Assembly (NCBI GenBank): GCA_050296515.1 | Contig: JBNKRJ010000041.1 | Location: 1 to 64,000, forward strand | DNA: 64,000 bases | Direction of reading: 5' to 3' | From: NBLH01 sp050296515 | Lineage (GTDB): Bacteria; Bacteroidota; Bacteroidia; Bacteroidales; NBLH01 | Part shown: piece after piece, positions 18,824 to 26,715 of the stretch | Layout of the letters: every line of letters begins with the position of its first letter | Position numbering within the stretch: position 1 is the first letter of the stretch | Translations under genes and position numbers: made by a program | Notes under the pieces: model-generated | Databases searched by the model: none | Seen by the model: only the letters and a program-made list of their open reading frames with translations | Told to the model about the DNA's origin: nothing

Positions 18824-21367
18824 TTAATCCACTGTTATTGATTTTGAAACATTTTTAGGAACATCAGGGTGAACTCCATGATTTTCTACCCTGCTCTTAT
18901 TCAAATGTTTGCGCTTTGTTACAGACATATCTAACGCAAGCAATTGTAAAGCCAGCATTGATGTAAACCCAAAAATATAGCAATCATCAGTTTTTGGCAA
19001 AGTGATGTACTTGTAGTAGTAATTTTCCATGCCTGCCGGCTTGCCTTCAATTGCTTTTTTTAAATCCATATCTTCTTCTGCAATAAGAATTATATCTGCT
19101 CCTCTGATTTTATGAGTATGAATTTGAGAAATGGTAATCCGTTTGTCTCTTTCATCAGGTGGGCAGACAAATATTAATGGATAATTCGAGAAATAATCTT
19201 CAATATTTACCTCTTCGCGATAACTTTCATGTAATTTTTTAACCTTTTCATTATCATTCGGATCATTAAATGTAATGTCAATTAATTCACCTACTTCATC
19301 ACTGAAGTTAAAGTTCTTCAGCATTGAAATATAAGACATAAACTGCTTTTCATCTTTAAACTGATTAGCATGATACTTCTTAAAGAAATTTAGCATCTTA
19401 AAGTGCAATGATTCTAAATCCTTAAATGAAAAAATGGTGTTTTTACCCAAAATTGTATTTGGCCCGTGTTTAAACTCTGCAGAATCGTAACCTTCCGTAT
19501 GATTTAATACAACTTCTCTGATTTTTAAGGCACCTTCCTTTGCTATTCCTATCAAAGAAGTTCCTAAAATATGAAGTGATGGTTTTAGGAATAGTTTTAG
19601 TGCAACTTCTTTAATATCATGTTCAACATTTCGCAATGTAAATTCCATAAAGTGCTTTACCTGCTCCAGTTTTACCTTAATTTGCTCATCAGCATTGTTC
19701 ATTGCTAATGATAAAAGATAAAACAAAGCAATCTGGCTGGTAAATGATTTTGTTGCTGCAACTGCAATCTCGGTTCCACATAAAATTGGCAAATAAAAAT
19801 CTGAGCGTTCTTGAGGAATTGTTGAGTTTTCATTGTTTACAATAGATAGCAACTTTACATCATCTCCATGCTTCTCCTTGATATCAATGAAAATATCTAC
19901 CAGGTCTTTAGTTTCACCTGACTGACTAATACCAATAACTATATCGTCTTTTTTTAAAGAAGCAAGGTAGAAAGACCTAAACATCCCCGGGTTAGCCGGA
20001 ATGATGGATACTCCGCTCAAATAATTGAAATAAGAAGCCGAAACTAAAGATGAATGATGCGAGGTTCCAGAGGCTACCATATAAATGTGATGTCCCTTTT
20101 CTTTAGCTTTTTTAAGTAAATCAACTGTTTGTTGTTTGTACTTAACTACAGTTCTTTTTTTCTTCCAGATTATCATTAAATCAAGGATAAAAAGTTGCAT
20201 AAAATATTCTTCACCAAAGCCAAGCAATTCATTCAATAAGGATGTATCTTCAGAGGTAAACCCAATTGATCTTGCATTTGACAGAAACGGTATATCAAGC
20301 ATTATAGTTTCCTGATAAACCTTCTTAAATTCCTTATTATTAATTATTTGAAGAAAAGCCTCTTTTAATTCATCATGATCGAAAATATCATAGAGTTTTA
20401 CCAAATCATACAGTAAGGCCCTGCATTCTTTATAGTTGTATTCAAAGATGGTTTGGTATTGCTTTTCATGTTCTTCGAGCAAGTAATACTTTATTAAAAT
20501 GTCGATATTTGCTGGAGAAGTATGAATTTCCTGTTGCATAAAATATTTAAACCTTGGCTGAAGAGCGATATCCGAAATGTTCAACCTTGAACGTTTTAAA
20601 CCAGGTTTTCCTTCTTTCTCCTCATCTACTGAAAAAACGGTGTAATCATTATGAGTAAAATAAATTGCCTCACCTTTAACGAGAGGTATCAAAAACCTGG
20701 TCTTAGAAAGTACTGAGGTTAAATCTGAGCTAACAACAATAAATTCACCATTAGCATCAGTACCTTTACCTGCATAAAGTGATGAGCCCGATTTTATTGC
20801 AAAAACACCCGGTATATCAGGTGCAGACACGCAAGCAGCATAAGAACCAATCGCTTTTTGTTCAGCATTTCTTATTGCTTGCTTAAAAAGAGAAATTTTA
20901 GTTTCTAAATTTGGTTTCTTCTTATCAGTCAATAGTTTTGCATAATAATGCTCAATTAAATGAACCAGCATTTCGCCATCATTATCAGAGACAACTTGGT
21001 GCCCATTTTCGCTTAGAAATTCTTTTAAAGTATCTGTATTTGAAATATTTCCATTATGTGCACCAACTATATGTGTATGACATTTTACCTCGTGAGGCTG
21101 TGCATTTTCATCAGTAACAGATCCATAAGTAGCCCACCTTACCTGGCCAATAAATTTTTTCCCTTTTCGTTTGCCGATTTCTAACTCTTCTGTGACTACT
21201 GAAGGAGCACCCACTTTTTTCATCAGCAAAACATCTCCTTTTTCTGATAAAAATGAAGCTCCCGTACTGTCATAACCACGGTACTCTAATTTTTTTAATA
21301 AAAAGCAGGCTTCATTACCAAGATTCTTGTTATCATTTTCATAAACAATTGAAACTACTCCACACAT
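18824..21367 (-). CDS. glmS: glutamine-fructose-6-phosphate transaminase (isomerizing), long form
   Basis: Makes glucosamine-6-phosphate from fructose-6-phosphate and glutamine for peptidoglycan and LPS. The N-terminal class II amidotransferase domain begins with catalytic Cys2 (MCGVVSIVYE) and has AHNGNISN. Both SIS halves are present: ASGTSHHSS, ISQSGETKD and TEIAVAATKSFTSQ in the first, then HTEGYDSAEFKHGPN and the C-terminal KNVSKSITVD. The protein is 847 residues against about 610 for standard GlmS. The extra length is mainly a helical insertion of about 150 residues between the amidotransferase and the first SIS domain (HTSPANIDILIKYY...), plus inserts in the second SIS half. It could be the main GlmS or a specialised paralogue. 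Confidence 0.85.
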   Translation of the reverse strand: MCGVVSIVYENDNKNLGNEACFLLKKLEYRGYDSTGASFLSEKGDVLLMKKVGAPSVVTEELEIGKRKGKKFIGQVRWATYGSVTDENAQPHEVKCHTHIVGAHNGNISNTDTLKEFLSENGHQVVSDNDGEMLVHLIEHYYAKLLTDKKKPNLETKISLFKQAIRNAEQKAIGSYAACVSAPDIPGVFAIKSGSSLYAGKGTDANGEFIVVSSDLTSVLSKTRFLIPLVKGEAIYFTHNDYTVFSVDEEKEGKPGLKRSRLNISDIALQPRFKYFMQQEIHTSPANIDILIKYYLLEEHEKQYQTIFEYNYKECRALLYDLVKLYDIFDHDELKEAFLQIINNKEFKKVYQETIMLDIPFLSNARSIGFTSEDTSLLNELLGFGEEYFMQLFILDLMIIWKKKRTVVKYKQQTVDLLKKAKEKGHHIYMVASGTSHHSSLVSASYFNYLSGVSIIPANPGMFRSFYLASLKKDDIVIGISQSGETKDLVDIFIDIKEKHGDDVKLLSIVNNENSTIPQERSDFYLPILCGTEIAVAATKSFTSQIALFYLLSLAMNNADEQIKVKLEQVKHFMEFTLRNVEHDIKEVALKLFLKPSLHILGTSLIGIAKEGALKIREVVLNHTEGYDSAEFKHGPNTILGKNTIFSFKDLESLHFKMLNFFKKYHANQFKDEKQFMSYISMLKNFNFSDEVGELIDITFNDPNDNEKVKKLHESYREEVNIEDYFSNYPLIFVCPPDERDKRITISQIHTHKIRGADIILIAEEDMDLKKAIEGKPAGMENYYYKYITLPKTDDCYIFGFTSMLALQLLALDMSVTKRKHLNKSRVENHGVHPDVPKNVSKSITVD

Positions 21368-21625
21368 TTTTCCAATTTTAAAGTTGAACTTTTATTAATC
21401 CCAATATTATTCCAAACAAATTTTTGAAGAACCTTCAACGATGATATTGGAGTATGCATTATTTGATAACAAAGATGAAAATTATAAATAAATACTCCAT
21501 TAAAGGCAGGTAGATATGTCCTTTCATAATAGTATAGATTAATTTAGGCAGGGATAAAAGTAGTTTAATTTTATAGAATAACACATGGTCTTTCTAAAAA
21601 ATAACTGACAAGATTTTTTTTGAAA

Positions 21626-22735
21626 TTAAGCATGGAATGCAAGCATAGGAGTATCTGTTTGAAATAGCATTTTTTTGGTCATGCTAGGATAAAATAATCT
21701 TGAAATGAAGTTCCTTTTGTGGGTAGTCATGGCAATTATATCAATCGATCTTTCATTTATGAAACTCTGAAGCGTTTCCAGTATATCTTCCCTTTCTATT
21801 ATACTACAGGCAAAGTCGTATCCCGAATATAAGTTATTAAAAAATTCACTGATATTTTCAATTTTCTGATGGCTCTGGTCATCCATCTTGCCAATGTGTA
21901 CAAAGTGAATTTTAACATTGAAAAGATATACCAGTGTCATCAACTTCTTAATTGCCTTATAATCAGACTCATCAAAGTTGGTTGCATAAAGAATATTTAC
22001 ACGTCCTATCCCTTTGTATTTTGACTGTTCAGGAATGGTTAACACAGGCACTTTTGTTTCATTAATTGTTGATGCAGCCACGCTACCAAATTGCGCTTTT
22101 GCTTCTTTGGTTTTCCCTTGGGTTCCCATCACTATCAGGTTGGGGCGATATTTTTGATACATGTTTAGTATCTCATTAATAGGATTGCCATTCGCCAATA
22201 CAAAGTTGAGTTTTACATTATTAAGTTTTTTCTCTTCTATTTCCTTTTTTAGTTCTTCGTACAAACTGATTAACCCAGTTCTGGCCCTTTCGGCTATTTC
22301 TGTTATGGAATCATTTAAGTTTACAACATAACTGAGCCCATCTCCATAATCAATTGAATTGATAACCGGAAAATAATAGGCATGCATTAGCATAACCTCA
22401 GCATTAAGCATTTGAGCAAGGCCAATGGCATACTGACAGGCGTTTTTTGAATATTCTGAAAAATCAACCGGTACCAATATTCTTTCTATCACCTGCGAAA
22501 AAATATCCTGTTCGCACTCTTTAATTCCGTAACTTTTACTAAATTGGTCAAGCATTCGTAAAGCAATTTTTCGGTCTTTCTCTTTCACCTTCACACGCAT
22601 ACCATCTGGTTCATTTGCTTTTACAGCCTGAGCCGGATTTAAATCACACTCTATATGGTGTGATTCAAGTTGTTTGCTAAACAAAACAGCATCTGATTTA
22701 TTTAATGTAGCAATAGTAATTTGACGGTTTTCCAT
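21626..22735 (-). CDS. tandem universal stress protein with N-terminal DUF2007-like domain
   Basis: A 369-residue cytoplasmic protein. Residues 5-70 (ITIATLNKSDAVLFSKQLE... DGMRVKVKEKDRKIALRML) resemble the small DUF2007 signal-transducing domain. The first UspA domain (about 87-235) begins ILVPVDFSEYSKNA and has the ATP-binding signature MGTQGKTKEAKAQFGS (G-x2-G-x9-G-S). The second (about 245-369) begins VNILYATNFDES and ends MTTHKRNF...DTPMLAF; it lacks the glycine signature. The pair suggests one ATP-binding and one degenerate Usp domain in a pseudo-dimer. It is monocistronic. Confidence 0.82.
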   Translation of the reverse strand: MENRQITIATLNKSDAVLFSKQLESHHIECDLNPAQAVKANEPDGMRVKVKEKDRKIALRMLDQFSKSYGIKECEQDIFSQVIERILVPVDFSEYSKNACQYAIGLAQMLNAEVMLMHAYYFPVINSIDYGDGLSYVVNLNDSITEIAERARTGLISLYEELKKEIEEKKLNNVKLNFVLANGNPINEILNMYQKYRPNLIVMGTQGKTKEAKAQFGSVAASTINETKVPVLTIPEQSKYKGIGRVNILYATNFDESDYKAIKKLMTLVYLFNVKIHFVHIGKMDDQSHQKIENISEFFNNLYSGYDFACSIIEREDILETLQSFINERSIDIIAMTTHKRNFISRLFYPSMTKKMLFQTDTPMLAFHA

Positions 22736-23027
22736 AACTCAGGATTTTAAAACATTTCACACATTTAAATTTTAGATAAGTTACTGAAAATTAGCCATAT
22801 TCGTATTTTGGCGCGATTATTTTCCTTTATAAACCCCGAAGGGCTCAGCGTAAGCTAATCCCTCCATAAGGGTTTCGTTTAAATATACGGAAAAAAACGC
22901 GGTTAATCAAGTATTTTAAGGCATTTCAGCATCCTTTTGTGAGAAATATATCACTCTGTTAAATTTTCTTCAAATGAATACTTTTTTTCACTAAATTTAA
23001 AGTCCTAAAATCAAGCCACGACATGTT

Positions 23028-24362
23028 ATGAAGAAATTTTTATTAAGTCTGTTTGTTATATTTCTTGCCTATTATACAGCCTATCATACATCAGGAGCCT
23101 CAGAAAAACAAGATTTATTTGAGCTTGGCAACTCACCTTTAATGTACAGGATAAAATGTGCAATTACTGGAGAAACTGATACAACCGATGCCAATGCTTT
23201 ATATTACAGGGCAGGAAGCTACATGGATTCAGAGCAATACGACCTTGCAATAAAAGATTACAAAAGGGTAATCGAACTTAATCCGGACATTGTGTATACC
23301 CGGATTGATCTGGCAAACGCTTATCTTGCAATTAATGACACTTCCGCTGCAATTTCACAGTATCAGCAACATATTAAACTATCTGATTACCCCGAAGATG
23401 CCTATCTTGAACTGGGCAGAATTTACCAAAATCTGGGCTTTAAAGATTCAACAAAATATTATTATGATAAAGCAATTGAATCGAACCCTGAAAATAATCA
23501 GGCATGGTACTATTTCGCAAGCTTTCAATATAATAATAAAGAATATGACAATGCTCTTGAAAAAGTAAACAAAGCTATTGAGGGGAATCAGTATGATTTA
23601 AATTACAGGAATTTGAGACGTAAAATATATATTAGGCTTAACCAGAATGAATTGGCAAACGAAGAATATCAGTATATTTCAACCAATGATCCTCATTATT
23701 TTGGAAATTATGAAGAAAATGCCAGAGAAGAAAGGGATGCAGGAAACTATCAAAAAGCAATTGAATATTACAACCAGGCAATTGATATTAAACCTCTTAA
23801 TGTAACCTTACTTAACGAAAGAGGATGGGTGTATCACAGCTTGTTTAAGTACGATTCTGCATTAATGGATTTTAAGAAAGCCGCAGAAATTGGTCCTGAT
23901 TACTACAATTATTTTAACATTGCTTACACCATGGACTTTTTGGATAGCATAGAAGCTGCCATTGATTATTACAACAAAAGTATTGAATTAAAAAGCGATT
24001 ACCACTTGTCTTACAATAACAGGGGGTATGAATACTATCGCCTTGAAGAATACGATAAAGCTATAAAAGATTACACCATTTCAATTGAGTTAAAAGATGA
24101 TTACTATCTAAGTTACTACAACAGAGGTATTGCCTACAATCAGAAAAAAAAATATACAAAGGCTATAGCTGATTACAAAAAAGCAAAAAACCTTACAGAA
24201 GATAACTCAAGTATTATTTATGACATAGCCCTTACTTACGACAAAGTGAAAAACAAAAACGAAGCACTTTCCTATTTTAATGAATATATAAAATCTGCGG
24301 CCTCATCAGATTCAGCTAAAATCAATTATGCAGTTGAAAGAGTAGCAAAACTTTCGAAATAA
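23028..24362 (+). CDS. exported tetratricopeptide repeat protein
   Basis: A 444-residue protein with an N-terminal hydrophobic segment (FLLSLFVIFLAYYTAYHTS) that acts as a signal or anchor. It has about ten TPR units, recognised by the A-x3-Y/F...P spacing, for example YDLAIKDYKRVIELNPD, YDNALEKVNKAIEGN, YQKAIEYYNQAIDIKP and YDKAIKDYTISIELKDDYY. Two adjacent units share DDYYLSYYNRG/SDYHLSYNNRG, which points to recent internal duplication. TPR solenoids bind peptides; the partner is unknown. A long gene-free stretch follows. Confidence 0.8.
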   Translation: MKKFLLSLFVIFLAYYTAYHTSGASEKQDLFELGNSPLMYRIKCAITGETDTTDANALYYRAGSYMDSEQYDLAIKDYKRVIELNPDIVYTRIDLANAYLAINDTSAAISQYQQHIKLSDYPEDAYLELGRIYQNLGFKDSTKYYYDKAIESNPENNQAWYYFASFQYNNKEYDNALEKVNKAIEGNQYDLNYRNLRRKIYIRLNQNELANEEYQYISTNDPHYFGNYEENAREERDAGNYQKAIEYYNQAIDIKPLNVTLLNERGWVYHSLFKYDSALMDFKKAAEIGPDYYNYFNIAYTMDFLDSIEAAIDYYNKSIELKSDYHLSYNNRGYEYYRLEEYDKAIKDYTISIELKDDYYLSYYNRGIAYNQKKKYTKAIADYKKAKNLTEDNSSIIYDIALTYDKVKNKNEALSYFNEYIKSAASSDSAKINYAVERVAKLSK

Positions 24363-24768
24363 ATAGTTCCCACCTAAACACAAACTGCTGACTTTTACAT
24401 TATTATATAGAAATCATTGTCTTTATTGAAAAAAATGCATTTTTTTTATCTTTTTCGATAGGGGTGTTTTTTTTTCTTGTTGTCATAAGTTAAAGCAGTT
24501 CTTATTTTTATTTTGAATAGAATATAATTTGCCTTAGATAAAGACTGATAGGCTAAATAAAAATCAAACCTATCAAAAATTCATCTTCGGAAATTGTTGT
24601 TTCACCCTGAAATTTAATCACTTCAGCTAAAAACATGATTGAGTTTGTAAGGATGAAAAGTAATATTGTAAGGAAATTAAGCAAACTGCGTTAAAAAAAT
24701 AACGTCTTGACTAAACCGTTTGATGTTTTTTAGCATCTAAGTAAGTATAACCTAAAAAGAAAGCACCT
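24363..24768. other. gene-free stretch upstream of the acyl-carrier-like gene
   Basis: 406 bp, T-rich at its start. I find no convincing protein gene, RNA gene or clear terminator. A 19-codon ATG frame at 24635-24694 ends in a basic peptide but has no supporting signal. The region probably holds the promoter and leader of the next gene. Confidence 0.4.
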
Positions 24769-25020
24769 ATGAGGAGGATAAAACTGAAACTTTACAAGAT
24801 TTTAAGGAATGTTGGATTAGAAAGAAGTCACATTAATTTATTTACAATATTTGATGAGGATTTAAGACTTGATCAGTTTGATGAAGCTTGCTATTTATAT
24901 TATCTGGAAAATAGTTTTAACATTTCTATTCCTGATAAAGATGTTCCAAGATTGAGAACTATTGATAATACCATTGACTACTTGTATACCAGGACAGGGC
25001 AGTTTGGTGGTTTAAATTAA
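24769..25020 (+). CDS. acyl carrier protein-like, lacking the phosphopantetheine serine
   Basis: At 83 residues it has the exact size and register of an acyl carrier protein. DEDLRLDQFDEACYLYYLEN aligns with the ACP helix-II region 'NDLGADSLDTVELIMEFE', and ISIPDKDVPRLRTIDNTIDYL aligns with 'IQIPDDQAEKIGTVGDAVSYI'. The Ser of the DSL motif, which carries 4'-phosphopantetheine, is Gln36 here (LDQFD). It therefore cannot carry an acyl chain in the usual way. Like LYR-protein-bound ACPs it may keep a structural or regulatory role, but that is inference. It stands alone, with its own terminator and no fatty-acid synthesis genes nearby. Confidence 0.7.
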   Translation: MRRIKLKLYKILRNVGLERSHINLFTIFDEDLRLDQFDEACYLYYLENSFNISIPDKDVPRLRTIDNTIDYLYTRTGQFGGLN

Positions 25021-25052
25021 TTTTTAGGCATAATCTATTCACTATATTTTTT

Positions 25053-25086
25053 AAAGCTATTCTCACTTTATGAGTATAGCTTTTTT
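25053..25086 (+). terminator. terminator after the acyl-carrier-like gene
   Basis: AAAGCTAT (25053-25060) pairs with ATAGCTTT (25076-25083), with an inner CTC/GAG, and runs into six Ts. Confidence 0.8.
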
Positions 25087-25116
25087 ATGGGTTTCTTCGT
25101 TTTTTCGAAAAATTAT

Positions 25117-25146
25117 TTTGAATTTTAATAATTCGGATTAACTTTG
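25117..25146 (+). promoter_or_regulatory. Bacteroidetes-type promoter
   Basis: TTTG (25117-25120), 18 nt, then TAACTTTG (25139-25146). This matches the -33/-7 consensus of the phylum almost perfectly. It would start transcription near 25153, into a short unit closed by a terminator at 25286. Confidence 0.75.
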
Positions 25147-25152
25147 CGGCCA

Positions 25153-25317
25153 TATAACCAAATTTTATAAAAATGAATTGCTCAAGTTTACATATTGCAC
25201 TACGCACTTATCAAATAGTTGATGAGAAGGTGGATTATAGACTGGGCATAACAATATAATTAAAGTACAACTTATATTCATTGAAAGGCCCGGGTAAAAT
25301 ATCCGGGCTTTTTTTAT
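25153..25317 (+). ncRNA. short transcript: small RNA or 28-codon gene
   Basis: A strong promoter at 25117-25146 and a GCCCGG/CCGGGC terminator with seven Ts (25286-25316) bracket about 165 nt. Inside, an ATG frame at 25173-25259 encodes 28 residues (MNCSSLHIALRTYQIVDEKV...). The peptide has no family I know, so the product may be an RNA, a small protein or both. Boundaries are inferred from the signals. Confidence 0.5.
25286..25317 (+). terminator. intrinsic terminator of the short transcript
   Basis: GCCCGG (25288-25293) pairs with CCGGGC (25303-25308) and is followed immediately by a run of Ts. Confidence 0.88.
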
Positions 25318-25330
25318 TATTAAATTCAAT

Positions 25331-25450
25331 ATGATAGCATTATTACATGATATAGCCATTGTCAATGAACAGTTTTTCTGTTCATCTTATCTACGTTATA
25401 AAAGTACAGATAAAGTGTACAGAAATTTACGCCGGAAAGTATATTGTTAA
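25331..25450 (+). CDS. possible 39-residue small protein
   Basis: An ATG frame between two terminators encodes a basic, Tyr-rich peptide (MIALLHDIAIVNEQFF...YRNLRRKVYC). The only support is its position in a compact unit that ends in the 12-bp terminator at 25473. I recognise no family, and a chance frame is quite possible. Confidence 0.2.
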   Translation: MIALLHDIAIVNEQFFCSSYLRYKSTDKVYRNLRRKVYC

Positions 25451-25472
25451 AGAATATTTTATTTAACCTGAT

Positions 25473-25507
25473 AAAACCCGGCAGCAAACTGTCGGGTTTT
25501 GTTTTTT
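25473..25507 (+). terminator. strong terminator just before tRNA-Tyr
   Basis: AAAACCCGGCAG (25473-25484), loop CAAA, and CTGTCGGGTTTT (25489-25500) form a 12-bp stem with one G-T pair, followed by further Ts. It closes whatever is transcribed upstream. Confidence 0.85.
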
Positions 25508-25509
25508 AT

Positions 25510-25595
25510 GGAAGTGCTGCTATGATGGTGGAATAGCACCGGACTGTAAATCCGGTACATTAGAAACACAGTAAGTTCGAATCTTACCACTTCCA
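25510..25595 (+). tRNA. tRNA-Tyr (GTA)
   Basis: The acceptor arms GGAAGTG (25510-25516) and CACTTCC (25588-25594) pair fully. The D arm is closed by GCTA/TAGC. The anticodon stem CCGGA/TCCGG encloses the loop CTGTAAA with anticodon GTA. A long variable arm (class II) follows, then the T arm GTAAG-TTCGAAT-CTTAC. CCA is not encoded. The length of 86 nt fits bacterial tRNA-Tyr. Confidence 0.92.
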
Positions 25596-25663
25596 CTGCT
25601 TGGTTTTACTAATCAAGTTTTTTTAATTTAATATTAACTCTCTGGAATCAAGAAAATTAGTAA

Positions 25664-25769
25664 AGTTCAAGGCGCAAGAAATTTTGAAACCGCAGTTGAC
25701 TAAAGTAAATGAGGATTTTAAAATTTCGAAGCAACGAAGAACACTTGCGAAGCTCATGAGCTTGCGAAT
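25664..25769. repeat. extragenic inverted-repeat element
   Basis: The left arm (GTTC...GCAAGAAATTTT, 25665-25685) and right arm (AAAATTTCGAAGC...GAAC, 25720-25742) are imperfect inverted repeats. Next come TTGCGAA direct repeats around the 12-bp palindrome AGCTCATGAGCT (25751-25762). The 16-mer CTTGCGAAGCTCATGA (25744-25759) occurs again exactly at 56-71. It resembles a dispersed non-coding element. Confidence 0.5.
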
Positions 25770-25808
25770 AAATTTACAATTTTAATGGTTTCAGTAAATT
25801 TTCTGCTT

Positions 25809-26306
25809 ATGGAAACATTCAGACTTCACAATTACATTTTAAAAGCAGAAAACGCTTTTGAAAACAAAGAATACCTTGAAGGTATGCATTTTCTGGAGGA
25901 TGCACTAGGCATTGAACCAACCTATGCAAGGGCGCACAACCACATGGGATGGTTGTACTTATACCCTCTTGAAGATTGGTCAAAAGCCGAAAAGCACTTG
26001 AAACTGGCCTTAAAATACGATGCTAACTTTGGAGGCACCTACTTCCACATGGCTCATATTTTATTTGAAAATGCTCGTTTTGAAGAACTTGTTGAGTTAC
26101 TACAAAAGGCATTGACCGTAGGAACTGTTGCTAAGTCATTTGTTTACAACGAATTTGGTAGAATGTATGAAGTATCTGCTAAATTTAAAACAGCAATTAC
26201 CTACTACAAGCAAGCCATAAAATGGTGCTTAGATGAAAGAGAATTAAATACAATTAAAGATAACATTAGAAGAGTAAGGCGAAAACGCTGGGATTTAATG
26301 TTTTAG
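25809..26306 (+). CDS. short TPR protein
   Basis: A cytoplasmic protein of 165 residues with at least three TPR-like units: LKAENAFENKEYLEGMHFLEDAL, WSKAEKHLKLALKYDAN and FKTAITYYKQAIKWCLDE. I chose the ATG at 25809 (METFRLHNYIL). The upstream in-frame ATG at 25785 adds only MVSVNFLL, next to the repeat element. The closing RRVRRKRWDLMF is strongly basic. Partner unknown. A terminator follows directly. Confidence 0.72.
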   Translation: METFRLHNYILKAENAFENKEYLEGMHFLEDALGIEPTYARAHNHMGWLYLYPLEDWSKAEKHLKLALKYDANFGGTYFHMAHILFENARFEELVELLQKALTVGTVAKSFVYNEFGRMYEVSAKFKTAITYYKQAIKWCLDERELNTIKDNIRRVRRKRWDLMF

Positions 26307-26317
26307 CATAATTATTT

Positions 26318-26347
26318 CAAGTGCGTAAAATAATTGCGCACTTGTTT
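26318..26347 (+). terminator. terminator after the short TPR gene
   Basis: CAAGTGCG (26318-26325) pairs with CGCACTTG (26337-26344) and is followed by TTTCTC. It separates the TPR gene from the tRNA-like region, which therefore probably has its own promoter. An AACTTTG (-7-like) box lies at 26351-26357. Confidence 0.75.
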
Positions 26348-26500
26348 CTCAACTTTGTAGTGTAAGATTAAAAACGTTCTTTGAATTAAAATATAGTGCT
26401 TTCAGCACAAAAAATCTTCCCTAAAAAGGAAGCGCAGGGGAAAAATGGAAGGCAAAAGACCTGACAGAAGTTTCTGTATGGCTTCATAGTGCAATGCTAG

Positions 26501-26580
26501 TTGGCAATTGTATGCTGCTTTTCCGGAAATTGTTTCTCCACCAACTTGTGTACGGAGGTTCGAATCCTCCTCCCCAACCA
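26501..26580 (+). ncRNA. tRNA-like unit 1 (T arm and CCA end intact)
   Basis: The T arm GGAGG-TTCGAAT-CCTCC (26554-26570) is perfect, followed by acceptor strand TCCCCAA and an encoded CCA (26578-26580). The best 5' partner is TTGGCAA (26501-26507), which pairs at five of seven positions and gives a tRNA-sized 80 nt. No normal D arm is visible, and the anticodon-like arm has a 9-nt loop. It is a tRNA mimic or relic, not a decoding tRNA. Confidence 0.55.
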
Positions 26581-26584
26581 TTTA

Positions 26585-26647
26585 TGGGATAGTCTAGTGG
26601 TTAGGACAACAAGCATGAATTCGTGGGTTCGAATCCCACTTTCTCCA
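26585..26647 (+). ncRNA. tRNA-like unit 2 (shortened)
   Basis: The D arm GTCTAGTGGTTAGGAC (tRNA-Glu-like) and T arm GTGGG-TTCGAAT-CCCAC are intact, with the 3' strand TTTCTCC-A at 26640-26647. The anticodon region is shortened, so the unit is about 63 nt. Its own 5' strand (TGGGATA) pairs imperfectly with its 3' strand. Confidence 0.55.
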
Positions 26648-26650
26648 AAA

Positions 26651-26715
26651 GGGGAAATGGCGGAGTGGTCAAACGCGATAGATTTGGGTTCTATTAATTC
26701 TCAAAGCTGATCACT
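26651..26715 (+). ncRNA. tRNA-like unit 3 (5' half)
   Basis: GGGGAAA starts a class II-like D arm (GGCGGAGTGGTCAAACGC), then the anticodon arm ATAGA-TTTGGGT-TCTAT with TGG in the anticodon position. No T arm or matching 3' acceptor follows. GGGGAAA does pair with TTTCTCC at the end of unit 2, just upstream (one G-T pair). The far end is uncertain. Confidence 0.5.

Noticed and set aside
26501..26710. 69-codon open frame over the tRNA-like region (reads VVRTTSMNSWVRIPLSP...GEMAEWSNAIDLGS)
   Set aside because: Phrases like MAEWSNA and WVRIPLSP are typical artefact translations of tRNA genes; the RNA structures explain the sequence better than a protein.
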